This document shows, one piece after another, positions 41,929 through 50,282 of a stretch of 64,000 bases of DNA. A program made the position numbers and the translations under genes. This stretch comes from SZUA-442 sp963753185 (GTDB taxonomy: Bacteria > Actinomycetota > Acidimicrobiia > Spongiisociales > UBA5794). Within the stretch, counting starts at the first letter, position 1. Each line of letters starts with the position of its first letter. The notes below the pieces were generated by a model. It was not told the DNA's origin and searched no databases. It was given only the letters and a program-made list of their open reading frames with translations. Location of the stretch: assembly GCA_963753185.1 (NCBI GenBank), contig CAVWBO010000007.1, positions 1,426,001-1,490,000 on the forward strand, written 5' to 3'.

Positions 41929-43056
41929 TCAGGCGGCCAGGTCGGGCGGGTCGGTGCCCGTCGCGGTCCGGGTGAGGCGCCGCCGACGGGGAGGCGAGGC
42001 AGGGTCGATTCGGTAGCCATCGCGGTGGATCGCCACGTGGTGGTGGTACCAGCAGAGCGAGGTGAGGTTGTCGGGATCGTGGGTACCACCCGCCGACCAC
42101 GGCCGGATGTGGTGGGGTTGGAGCCGGTAGCGGGACCTGCAGCCGTCGATGGTGCAGCCGCCGTCGCGAGCCATGACGGTGTGGCGGATCGCGGTGGGAA
42201 TTGCCCTGGCGGCATGGCTTGCCACGACGGGTTGGCCGTCGGCCAGGCCGACCACACGGACCGTGCCCTCGCACAGGATCGCCTCGAGCGCGGCAGGCCC
42301 GACACGTGGCCCGAATGCGAGGGTGGCCGTCTCGGAAGCGTCGGTGTCGGCTGATGTAGCGTCGACGAATACGGTGACCGTGGCACCGCCCGTATCGGAC
42401 GTGGCCCGGCCGTCCCGGCCGGGAGCGTCGAGTGTGTCGAGGGCGATCGTCACAAGCGCATCGGCATTGGACTGTGCCCTGGTGGGGGCCAGATCTCCGG
42501 CGGCCGTGCGCAGTTCGTCGGCACGGCCCTGGACCGCTGCTTCGACGATCCGCCCCTCGGCCCCTCCCAGCTGCCCCCAGAGGCGAAACCGGGACTCGTC
42601 GAGGGTCGGTTGCATGACGAAGTACCGCTCGGCGTGGATGGTGCGTTCGTCGCCCCTCGTCATCGGTGAGCGACGGTTGGTCATCGTGCGGACACCGTCG
42701 AGGTCCCGGCGGCGGCTCTCCTCGATGTCCTCCTCTGTCGCACCGGTGTCGGCGAGGCGCATCGTGGCCACCGTCCGCGGGAACGTCGACCTACCGTTCG
42801 CCATCGAGTTCCAGATGCGCCGGTGCCGCACGCCGCGGGTACCGAGGTACGCAAGGTCACGGGCCGTGTGCGCATCGACGTCGAGACGTGCGCGGATCCA
42901 ATCGGCGAGCGTGCGGGAGCCGTCGGTCGCCATCGCGTTGGATCGATCGAGTTCACGGACGATCACGCCCTGCTCTGCCCGAAGCTCAGCGATCCTCGAC
43001 TCGAGATCGATGAGGCGGGACTCGAGGTCCGGAACGGGATACGGTACTGCGAACAT
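41929..43056 (-). CDS. DUF222/HNH endonuclease protein (13E12-like)
   Basis: This 375-residue protein starts at MFAVPYPVPDLESRL. The N-terminal two thirds is a helical DUF222 domain with TLADWIRARLDVDAHTARDL. The C-terminus is an HNH nuclease: RDGGCTIDGCRSRYRLQPHH, HDPDNLTSLCWYHHHVAIH, and the two Cys pairs for zinc. Such genes are repeated in many actinobacterial genomes and are related to the 13E12 repeats. The biological role is unknown; a selfish or DNA-degrading function is possible. It converges with the LCP gene. Confidence 0.9.
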   Translation of the reverse strand: MFAVPYPVPDLESRLIDLESRIAELRAEQGVIVRELDRSNAMATDGSRTLADWIRARLDVDAHTARDLAYLGTRGVRHRRIWNSMANGRSTFPRTVATMRLADTGATEEDIEESRRRDLDGVRTMTNRRSPMTRGDERTIHAERYFVMQPTLDESRFRLWGQLGGAEGRIVEAAVQGRADELRTAAGDLAPTRAQSNADALVTIALDTLDAPGRDGRATSDTGGATVTVFVDATSADTDASETATLAFGPRVGPAALEAILCEGTVRVVGLADGQPVVASHAARAIPTAIRHTVMARDGGCTIDGCRSRYRLQPHHIRPWSAGGTHDPDNLTSLCWYHHHVAIHRDGYRIDPASPPRRRRLTRTATGTDPPDLAA

Positions 43057-43131
43057 GGTGACACCGTACGGGACGGGTGTGACACGAAATGGCCGCCCAG
43101 GTGGACTCCATGCAGGCGGCAACGACGCCGG

Positions 43132-43518
43132 TCACCATGGCGTCCACCACCCCAGCCAACCCCCCACGTAGACGACGATCTCGACCGCGCCGATGGCGAT
43201 CGCCGCGAACCCCACCCACTGCCACCGGTACAGGTGTGGATCACGGCGCACCACCGCGACGCCGACGATGCCGAGCACGATCGCTACGACCGCGACGGGT
43301 TGGACGATCAGCCGAAGGACGGCGAACGACAGCTCTTCGGGCTCCGAGACCTCCTCACCCGAGCGGGCGACAGGGATCGCCACCCTTACCCAGACGAGGT
43401 AGAGGATCGGTACGACGACGGCGAAGAGGATCCCCCAGACGCTCGTCGACGGGACCGGACGGGGGTCTGTGACTCGCTTGCGTCCCGCCGGTCGGTCGCT
43501 GCCGTGTGCGTCGTCCAT
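43132..43518 (-). CDS. Small membrane protein, four helices
   Basis: A 128-residue protein with a polar N-terminus (about 30 residues) and four hydrophobic helices: GILFAVVVPILYLVWV, VLRLIVQPVAVVAIVLGIVG, WVGFAAIAIGAVEIVVYVG and a shorter end segment. No motif gives a function. It lies between the HNH gene and apt, on the other strand from apt. Confidence 0.65.
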   Translation of the reverse strand: MDDAHGSDRPAGRKRVTDPRPVPSTSVWGILFAVVVPILYLVWVRVAIPVARSGEEVSEPEELSFAVLRLIVQPVAVVAIVLGIVGVAVVRRDPHLYRWQWVGFAAIAIGAVEIVVYVGGWLGWWTPW

Positions 43519-43611
43519 GTATGCGGCATCCTTCCGCGAGTACCGAACGCTATCGCCGGCTCGCGTGCTCGATACCGTGCGGCCGTCCTGCGGAGCGCTA
43601 GCCTGCCGAAC

Positions 43612-44124
43612 ATGGTCGATCTCCGTGAGTTCATCGCCGATGTGCCCGATTTCCCGGAGCCGGGGATCATCTTCAAGGACATCACCCCGCTCCTGGCGCA
43701 CCCTGCCGCGTTCCTCCAGGCAGTCGACGAGATGGCCATGCCGTTCCTCCAGATGGGCGTCGAGATCGTCGTCGGGATCGAGTCGCGGGGATTCCTCCTG
43801 GCAGGGTCGATCGCCGAGCGCATCGGCTCGGGAGTCGGGCTCGTCCGCAAACCGGGGAAGCTCCCCCGAGCGACCGTCTCGGTGACCTACGACCTCGAGT
43901 ACGGAAAGGACACGCTCGAGATCCATGAGGACGCATTCGTGGCCGGCCAGCGAGCGCTCATCGTCGACGACGTCCTCGCCACCGGAGGGACACTCGCAGC
44001 GACGAGGGAACTCATTGCGAAGGCCGGTGGGGAACCGGTCGGGGCGACGATGCTCATGGAGCTCTCCTTCCTCGGCGGGCGTTCGAAGTTCGACCTCCCG
44101 CTCCATGCGGTCCTCACCTACTGA
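43612..44124 (+). CDS. apt: Adenine phosphoribosyltransferase
   Basis: Salvages adenine to AMP. The 170-residue protein has the expected FPEPGIIFKDITPLL opening, VGIESRGFLLAG and the PRPP loop ALIVDDVLATGGT at 115-127. It starts at ATG 43612 and precedes proA. Confidence 0.96.
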   Translation: MVDLREFIADVPDFPEPGIIFKDITPLLAHPAAFLQAVDEMAMPFLQMGVEIVVGIESRGFLLAGSIAERIGSGVGLVRKPGKLPRATVSVTYDLEYGKDTLEIHEDAFVAGQRALIVDDVLATGGTLAATRELIAKAGGEPVGATMLMELSFLGGRSKFDLPLHAVLTY

Positions 44125-44157
44125 CCCGGCCACGTTCGGCGCCGGTACGATGGTCTG

Positions 44158-45663
44158 ATGACCGCCGACCGCCTCGAACGCCTGACCCCCGGCATGCCAA
44201 TCGTGTGGGGGGGTTCGAACGTCACGTATGTGAGTGACGCGCTGGCCGCGGCGTTCTCGCCTGGTGACCAACTCGTCGTTGTGCAGGAGTCGGGGGAACT
44301 CCTGCACATCCCGGCACAGGACGCGGCCATCGCATCGGACGCGGTCGGTGCAGCTCACTCGGCGTTCGCCTCCATGGGCGATGTCACGGACGACGCGATC
44401 TCCGCGTTCTACATGGCGTTCGCGGACCTGCTCGGTGACGATGCGGCATTCGGGCCGATCGCCGAAGCGAATGAGTCGGATGTCGAGTCCGCCCGCGGGC
44501 GGGGGCGATCCGTGACCAGGCTGATCCTCGACGAGGTGATGCGTGAAGGCATGATCGAAGGCCTCCACGGATGGGCAGGTGCCCCGAGCACCCGCGGTCG
44601 CATCATCGACGTCATCGACCACGATGGCTGGCGCCTCGAGCAGGTCGTGGACGGCCTCGGCGTGATCGGATTCGTGTTCGAGGGGCGTCCCAACGTCTTC
44701 GCAGATGCCACAGGCGTCCTGCGAGGGGGGAACACGGTCGTGTTCCGCATTGGATCGGACGCCCTCGGAACGGCGAGAGCCATCGTCGAACACGCCCTCG
44801 AACCCGCCCTCGCGGTGAGCGGCCTTCCCACAGGTGCCGCCTCGCTCGTCGCGAGCGCCTCCAGGGCGGCAGGCTGGGCGATGATGGGGGATTCCCGCCT
44901 CTCGCTCGCTGTGGCAAGGGGTTCCGGTCCGGCGACGGCCCAACTCGGCGCGGTCGCCCGTCAGGCGGGCAATGCAGTATCGCTCCACGGCACCGGAGGT
45001 GCCTGGATCGTCGCGGCTCCTGACGCGGACGCCCAACACCTGGCTGCCGCCGTGTACCACTCGCTCGATCGGAAGGTCTGCAACACACTCAACACGCTCG
45101 CGATCCCCGCTGGCAGGGTCGATGACCTCGTGCCGGCGTTCCTCCATGCACTCGAACGAGCGGCGAAGCGGCGTGGGACCAACCCGAAACTCCACGTTGC
45201 CGAGGCCTCGGTGCGCCATGTGCCCTCCGAGTGGTTCACGCGCACCGCCCCGATCTCGCGGGCCGGGGGAGCGGTTACCGAACCGATCGCCGAACCGATC
45301 GCCGAAACCCTCCTGGGCCTCGAGTGGGAATGGGAGGACAGCCCCGAGGTGACGCTGGTCGTCGTCGAATCGGTCGACGAGGCGATTGCCCTCTTCAACG
45401 AGCAGGCTCCGCGGTTCGTCGCGTCGCTCATCTCCGACGACGACGAGGCGCACCGCAGGTTCTTCTCATCGATCGACGCACCGTTCGTCGGGAACGGCTT
45501 CACCCGCTGGGTCGACGGCCAGTACGCGCTCGACAAGCCGGAGCTCGGTCTGTCCAATTGGGAGTACGGAAGGCTCTTCGGCCGCAGCGGGATCCTCTCG
45601 GGCGACTCGGCGTATTCCGTGCGGATGCGGGCGGTCCAGTCTGACCCGGAGGTCGGTCGGTGA
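44158..45663 (+). CDS. proA: Gamma-glutamyl phosphate reductase
   Basis: Second step of proline synthesis. The core of aldehyde-dehydrogenase type shows FEGRPNVFADATGVLRGGNT, HGTGGAWIVA, the catalytic Cys in KVCNTLNTLA and the closing APRFVASLIS. The product has 501 residues, about 70 more than usual, mostly as an N-terminal extension (MTADRLERLTPGMPIVWGGS onward) with no recognised motif. It is separated from proB by 13 kb. Confidence 0.92.
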   Translation: MTADRLERLTPGMPIVWGGSNVTYVSDALAAAFSPGDQLVVVQESGELLHIPAQDAAIASDAVGAAHSAFASMGDVTDDAISAFYMAFADLLGDDAAFGPIAEANESDVESARGRGRSVTRLILDEVMREGMIEGLHGWAGAPSTRGRIIDVIDHDGWRLEQVVDGLGVIGFVFEGRPNVFADATGVLRGGNTVVFRIGSDALGTARAIVEHALEPALAVSGLPTGAASLVASASRAAGWAMMGDSRLSLAVARGSGPATAQLGAVARQAGNAVSLHGTGGAWIVAAPDADAQHLAAAVYHSLDRKVCNTLNTLAIPAGRVDDLVPAFLHALERAAKRRGTNPKLHVAEASVRHVPSEWFTRTAPISRAGGAVTEPIAEPIAETLLGLEWEWEDSPEVTLVVVESVDEAIALFNEQAPRFVASLISDDDEAHRRFFSSIDAPFVGNGFTRWVDGQYALDKPELGLSNWEYGRLFGRSGILSGDSAYSVRMRAVQSDPEVGR

Positions 45664-45724
45664 CCGCCCCGGAAATCGGCCTCGGCGTGGTGAGTCGCTA
45701 GCCTTGCGCGTCGACGAGGAGACG

Positions 45725-48463
45725 ATGGCAGGCTACGACTTTCGCGAGATCGAGGACCGCTGGCAGCGGACCTGGGACAAGGATGGGACCTACCGCGTCC
45801 CGAATCCCGGCGCTCCTGACTTCGACGCGACGAAGCCGAAGCTGTACATCCTCGACATGTTCCCTTATCCGTCGGGAAAGGGCCTCCACGTCGGCCATCC
45901 GCTCGGATACATCGGCACCGACATCTACAGCCGTTTCCACCGGATGCGGGGGGCCAACGTCCTGCACCCGATGGGCTTCGACTCGTTCGGCCTCCCGGCC
46001 GAGCAGTACGCGGTCGAGACGGGCATCCACCCCGCGATCACCACCAACCGCAACATCGAGAACTACACCCGCCAGCTCAAGGCGTTCGGGTTCTCCTACG
46101 ACTGGGACCGCACCGTGGCCACCACCGACCCGGCCTACTTCAAGTGGACCCAGTGGATCTTCCTCCAGCTCTTCGGGTCGTGGTTCGACGATGAGCAGAA
46201 CAAGGCGCGACCGATCAGCGAGCTGGTCGAGGAGCTCGAGGAGGGCCATCGTTCGGCTGACGGGGTGATGTGGCAGAACCTGCCGGACGCGGACAAGGCC
46301 CGGTACCTCGATGCGCAACGGCTTGCCTACATCGACGAGGTTCCCGTGAACTGGTGCCCCGCCCTCGGCACGGTGCTCGCAAACGAGGAAGTGACGGCTG
46401 ATGGCCGATCCGAGCGCGGAGACCATCCCGTGTACCGGCGTCCGCTGCGCCAATGGATGCTCCGGATCACGGCGTACGCGGATCGGTTGATCGACGATCT
46501 CGAGACGCTCGAATGGCCGGAGTCGGTCAAGATCATGCAACGCAACTGGATCGGTCGATCGTCGGGTGCCCACATCGTCTTCGAGGTCGAGGGGAACAAC
46601 GAGCCCATCCGTGTGTTCACAACGCGCCCGGACACGGTGTTCGGAGCGACCTACATGGTCATGGCGCCCGAGCATCCGATGGTGGAGCGCCTCACGCCAG
46701 ACGCCTGGCCCGACGGCACCCTGCCGACGTGGACGCTCGGCATCGACAACCCGAAGGACGCGGTCGCCGCGTATCTCCGGGCGACGTCCAAGCGGTCCGA
46801 CAGGGACCGCCAGGCCGACGACAGGGCCAAGACGGGGGTGTTCACCGGTACGCATGCGCTCAACCCGCTCACCGGGGACCGGATCCCGATCTTCGTCGCC
46901 GACTACGTCCTGATGGGTTACGGGACAGGCGCCATCATGGCGGTGCCCGGCCAGGACGAACGGGACTGGGAGTTCGCGGAGAAGTTCGACCTACCGATCG
47001 TCCGCACGGTCCAACCGCCGCCCGACTTCGAGGGGAACGCCTACGTTGGCCAAGGGCCCGCCATCAACTCGGGATTCCTCGACGGCCTCGGGGTGGATGA
47101 CGCCAAGGCGCGCATCATCCAATGGCTCACCGTGAACGGCCATGGTGAGGGGACGATCACCTACAAGCTGCGTGACTGGCTCTTCTCGAGGCAGCGATAC
47201 TGGGGTGAGCCCATCCCGATCCTCCACGGACCGAACGGCGAGCTGCGTCCCGTGCCAGAGTCGAGCCTCCCGTTGGAGCTCCCCGAGGTCGCCGACTACC
47301 GGCCCCACGCATCAGACGACGAGCACGCCGAACCCACTCCTGCCCTCGACAGGGCACCGGACTCGTGGAAGCACGTCGAAATCGACGGAGTGAGGTACAC
47401 GAGGGAACTCAACACGATGCCCCAGTGGGCCGGTTCGTGCTGGTACTACCTGCGCTACCTCGATCCCGACAATGACGATGCCCTCGTATCGCCCGAGGCG
47501 GAGCGGTACTGGATGGGCAACGACGGTGTCGACCTGTACGTCGGAGGCGTCGAGCACGCGGTCCTGCACCTGCTCTACGCGAGGTTCTGGCACAAGGTGC
47601 TCTTCGACCTCGGCCACGTCCACACCTCTGAACCCTTCAGTCGCCTCTTCAACCAGGGATACATCCTCGCTGACGCGTTCCAGGATGCGAGGGGCGTGTA
47701 CGTCCCTGCCGAAGAGGTCGTCGAGACGGACGACGGGTACACGTTCAAGGGGGAGCCGGTCACCCGTCTGTACGGGAAGATGGGCAAGTCGCTGAAGAAC
47801 TCGGTCAGCCCTGACGAGATCTTCGACGAGTACGGCGTCGACACCCTGCGCCTGTACGAGATGTTCATGGGTCCGCTCGACACCTCCCGCCCGTGGTCGA
47901 CCCGCGACATCGTCGGCGTCCACCGATTCCTCCAGCGCCTCTGGCGCAACTTCATCGACGAGGAGACCGATGAGGTCCTCGTGAGCGACGCGCCGTCCCA
48001 GGGCGACTTGCGTGTCCTGCTCCACAAGACCATCGACGCCGTGTCGCATGACATGGCGAACCTCCAGTTCAACACCGCCGTTGCGAGGCTCTTCGAGCTC
48101 AACAACGCCCTCGTCGCAGAGGAGCGGGTCCCCGCAGATGTGGCATCGGTGCTGCCGAGGCTCCTCGCACCCCTGGCTCCCCACATCGCCGAGGAGCTGT
48201 GGCACCGTATGGGGAAGACCTCATCGATCGTGATCGCCCCGTGGCCGGAGTACGACGCCGACCTCGTCGTCGAGGAGACCACGATCATGGTCGTCCAGGT
48301 CAACGGCAAGGTTCGGGACCGGATCGAGGTCCCCGTCACGATCACGGAGGACGAGGCCGTGAGGCTCGCCCTCGCATCCGAACGTGTCCTCGCGCACACG
48401 GGAGGTTCCGAGCCGCGCAAGGTGGTCGCTCGCCTCCCGAACGTCGTCAGCCTCGTCGTGTGA
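45725..48463 (+). CDS. leuS: Leucyl-tRNA synthetase
   Basis: Class Ia synthetase charging tRNA-Leu, 912 residues. It starts at ATG with GAGGAGACG upstream. HIGH appears as HVGH in KGLHVGHPLGY; the editing domain has TTRPDTVFGATYMVMAP. The second signature is KMGKSLKNS rather than KMSKS, a form seen in actinobacterial LeuRS. The C-terminal domain ends in a compact beta structure. Downstream genes overlap (GTGA), so it heads a short operon. Confidence 0.96.
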   Translation: MAGYDFREIEDRWQRTWDKDGTYRVPNPGAPDFDATKPKLYILDMFPYPSGKGLHVGHPLGYIGTDIYSRFHRMRGANVLHPMGFDSFGLPAEQYAVETGIHPAITTNRNIENYTRQLKAFGFSYDWDRTVATTDPAYFKWTQWIFLQLFGSWFDDEQNKARPISELVEELEEGHRSADGVMWQNLPDADKARYLDAQRLAYIDEVPVNWCPALGTVLANEEVTADGRSERGDHPVYRRPLRQWMLRITAYADRLIDDLETLEWPESVKIMQRNWIGRSSGAHIVFEVEGNNEPIRVFTTRPDTVFGATYMVMAPEHPMVERLTPDAWPDGTLPTWTLGIDNPKDAVAAYLRATSKRSDRDRQADDRAKTGVFTGTHALNPLTGDRIPIFVADYVLMGYGTGAIMAVPGQDERDWEFAEKFDLPIVRTVQPPPDFEGNAYVGQGPAINSGFLDGLGVDDAKARIIQWLTVNGHGEGTITYKLRDWLFSRQRYWGEPIPILHGPNGELRPVPESSLPLELPEVADYRPHASDDEHAEPTPALDRAPDSWKHVEIDGVRYTRELNTMPQWAGSCWYYLRYLDPDNDDALVSPEAERYWMGNDGVDLYVGGVEHAVLHLLYARFWHKVLFDLGHVHTSEPFSRLFNQGYILADAFQDARGVYVPAEEVVETDDGYTFKGEPVTRLYGKMGKSLKNSVSPDEIFDEYGVDTLRLYEMFMGPLDTSRPWSTRDIVGVHRFLQRLWRNFIDEETDEVLVSDAPSQGDLRVLLHKTIDAVSHDMANLQFNTAVARLFELNNALVAEERVPADVASVLPRLLAPLAPHIAEELWHRMGKTSSIVIAPWPEYDADLVVEETTIMVVQVNGKVRDRIEVPVTITEDEAVRLALASERVLAHTGGSEPRKVVARLPNVVSLVV

Positions 48464-48849
48464 TCACACCGGGGGCGGTCGTCGTGTCCCGTGCAGCCAT
48501 CGAGGTGCCCGACGTGCCCTTGGACGGAGTGACCTTTCGGCCGATGCCTCCAGTGCTCGAACGGCTGATCGGGAAGCGGGCCTCAGCGATCACGATCCGC
48601 TCCACGGTGTTCGTTCGCTCCGATGTCATCGACGCGGTGGTCGCGGGCTCCAGGCCCGAGCTCGCCGCCCATGAGCTCGTCCATGTCCGGCAATGGCGTC
48701 AGCAGGGTTCGGTGCGGTTCCTGTGGAGATACGTCTCGGACTACCTGCGCCTGAGGATTCTCGGCCTTGGCCACGATGACGCCTACCGCCGCATCGGTGC
48801 CGAGTGGGCGGCGTACGCCGAGGCCGCCAATATCGTTCAGCGGCCATGA
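48460..48849 (+). CDS. HExxH putative zinc-peptidase-like protein
   Basis: This 129-residue protein starts at GTG overlapping the leuS stop. It contains LAAHELVHVRQW, a perfect H-E-L-V-H zinc-binding motif, then WRYVSDYLRLRI and AEWAAYAEAAN, where the Glu could be the third ligand. The arrangement resembles DUF4157-type domains. It overlaps the CPBP gene by four bases (ATGA), suggesting they are made together. No signal peptide is evident. Confidence 0.7.
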   Translation: MITPGAVVVSRAAIEVPDVPLDGVTFRPMPPVLERLIGKRASAITIRSTVFVRSDVIDAVVAGSRPELAAHELVHVRQWRQQGSVRFLWRYVSDYLRLRILGLGHDDAYRRIGAEWAAYAEAANIVQRP

Positions 48850-49643
48850 TGGAGTCCTCCGCACCGCCGCAAAGGCCCCCGGGATACCTCCCGTCCGCGA
48901 GGTGGCGCGTGAGGGACGTCTTCTTCGCCTTCATCGCTGGCATCGCGGGATCGCTCGTGGTGACGTTCGCGGTCCTGATCGTCGGGGCGGATCCCCTCGA
49001 TCCGATCCCGTTCTCCCTCGTCTACCTCGGCCAGGCGGCCGGGAGCCTTGCTGCGATCCTCGTGATCTCGCGCAGGCGCGGATCGGGCTCGCTCGCTGCC
49101 GACACGGGATTCGTCGTCAAGCCGGGGGACTGGTGGGGCGTCCCCGCTGGCATGCTCCTCCAGATCGCGATCGCACTGATCACCGCCCCATTCGTGTTCT
49201 GGGTGTTCGGTGACGACCGACCAGACCAGAGTGTCACCGAGATCGCCGGGGCGAGCGAGACCCTCATCGAGCAGCTGCTGATCATCGCCGCGGTGGCTGT
49301 GGCGGCACCGATCATCGAGGAGATCATCTTCCGCGGCATGCTCCTTTCGCTCCTGAGATCCTCCTTCGGGAAGTGGGTCTCGATCGTCGTGTCCGCGGCG
49401 GCCTTCGCAGGCATCCATCTCATCGATCCGAACGCGATCGCCGTCGTGCCGGGGCTGTTCGCACTCGGCATCGTGCTGGGATGGGTCGCGCTCAGACGGG
49501 GCGATCTCTCCATGGCCATCGCGCTCCACAGCGGCATCAACCTCCTCGCTGCTATCACCCTCGTTTGGGGTGACGAGCTCCTCGATTGGTCGGAGCGCCA
49601 ACTCGAGCTCGTCGAGGGCATGGCGAGGCTGCTGCCCTTCTAG
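48846..49643 (+). CDS. CPBP family intramembrane metalloprotease
   Basis: A 265-residue membrane protein with seven or eight hydrophobic segments. The Abi/CPBP motifs are PIIEEIIFRGM (E-E-x3-R), AFAGIHL and a late HSGINL, which together form the glutamyl protease site of the CAAX-prenyl-protease family. Substrate unknown; family members include type-II CAAX proteases and bacteriocin-immunity proteins. It overlaps the HExxH gene. Confidence 0.88.
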   Translation: MMESSAPPQRPPGYLPSARWRVRDVFFAFIAGIAGSLVVTFAVLIVGADPLDPIPFSLVYLGQAAGSLAAILVISRRRGSGSLAADTGFVVKPGDWWGVPAGMLLQIAIALITAPFVFWVFGDDRPDQSVTEIAGASETLIEQLLIIAAVAVAAPIIEEIIFRGMLLSLLRSSFGKWVSIVVSAAAFAGIHLIDPNAIAVVPGLFALGIVLGWVALRRGDLSMAIALHSGINLLAAITLVWGDELLDWSERQLELVEGMARLLPF

Positions 49644-49709
49644 GGAGATCGATGCCTCCGAGCCCACGCGAACCCTTGTAGGGATCGGCGGTTTCGTGTA
49701 GATCTCATC

Positions 49710-50282
49710 GTGCGGCGGCGGAATGCCATGGAACGCGCCCACACCAACCTCGCCGTCACAGTCATCGGCGTTGCGGTCATCATCGTCCTCTGCGGGCTCG
49801 TGTGGTTCGGTATGGGGCCGCGACCGCCTGACGCCGTTCCCGAGACGCCGGAGGCGCCGACCATCGATCGGGCAGGGAGCATCACGGTCCACGTCTCGGG
49901 AGCCGTCGCTCGACCCGGCTTGGTCTCGATTCCCGATGGATCCCGGATGGCCGATGCGGTCGCCGCTGCCGGTGGTGCGCTCCCAACTGCGGACCTCGGT
50001 TCGATCAACCTGGCTCGGCAGATCCGTGACGCAGACCACGTCATCGTCCCTGTCCGCGGTGGAGGCACCGCTGCGACCGAGGAAGCCTCCGGCATCGACA
50101 TCAACAACGCGAGCGCGAGCGAGCTGGAGGCGCTCCCCGGTGTCGGACCCGTGCTCGCCGGACGGATCGTGGCATTCCGGACGGAACGAGGTCCGTTCTC
50201 GTCTGTCGAGGACCTCCTCGATGTACCGGGGATCGGCGAGGCGAAGCTGGCACAGATGCGCGATGCGATCGCAGAACCGTGA
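49710..50282 (+). CDS. comEA: Competence DNA-binding protein ComEA
   Basis: DNA receptor for uptake. The 190-residue protein has an N-terminal membrane anchor (15-36), a SLBB-like domain (HVSGAVARPGLVSIPDG) and a C-terminal tandem helix-hairpin-helix (INNASASELEALPGVGPVLA then VPGIGEAKL). GTG 49710 or ATG 49728 may be the start. It overlaps comEC by four bases. Confidence 0.93.
   Translation: MRRRNAMERAHTNLAVTVIGVAVIIVLCGLVWFGMGPRPPDAVPETPEAPTIDRAGSITVHVSGAVARPGLVSIPDGSRMADAVAAAGGALPTADLGSINLARQIRDADHVIVPVRGGGTAATEEASGIDINNASASELEALPGVGPVLAGRIVAFRTERGPFSSVEDLLDVPGIGEAKLAQMRDAIAEP

Noticed and set aside
47779..47802. Defective KMSKS motif in LeuRS
   Set aside because: KMGKS is a known variant in actinobacterial LeuRS enzymes, and the rest of the synthetase is intact.
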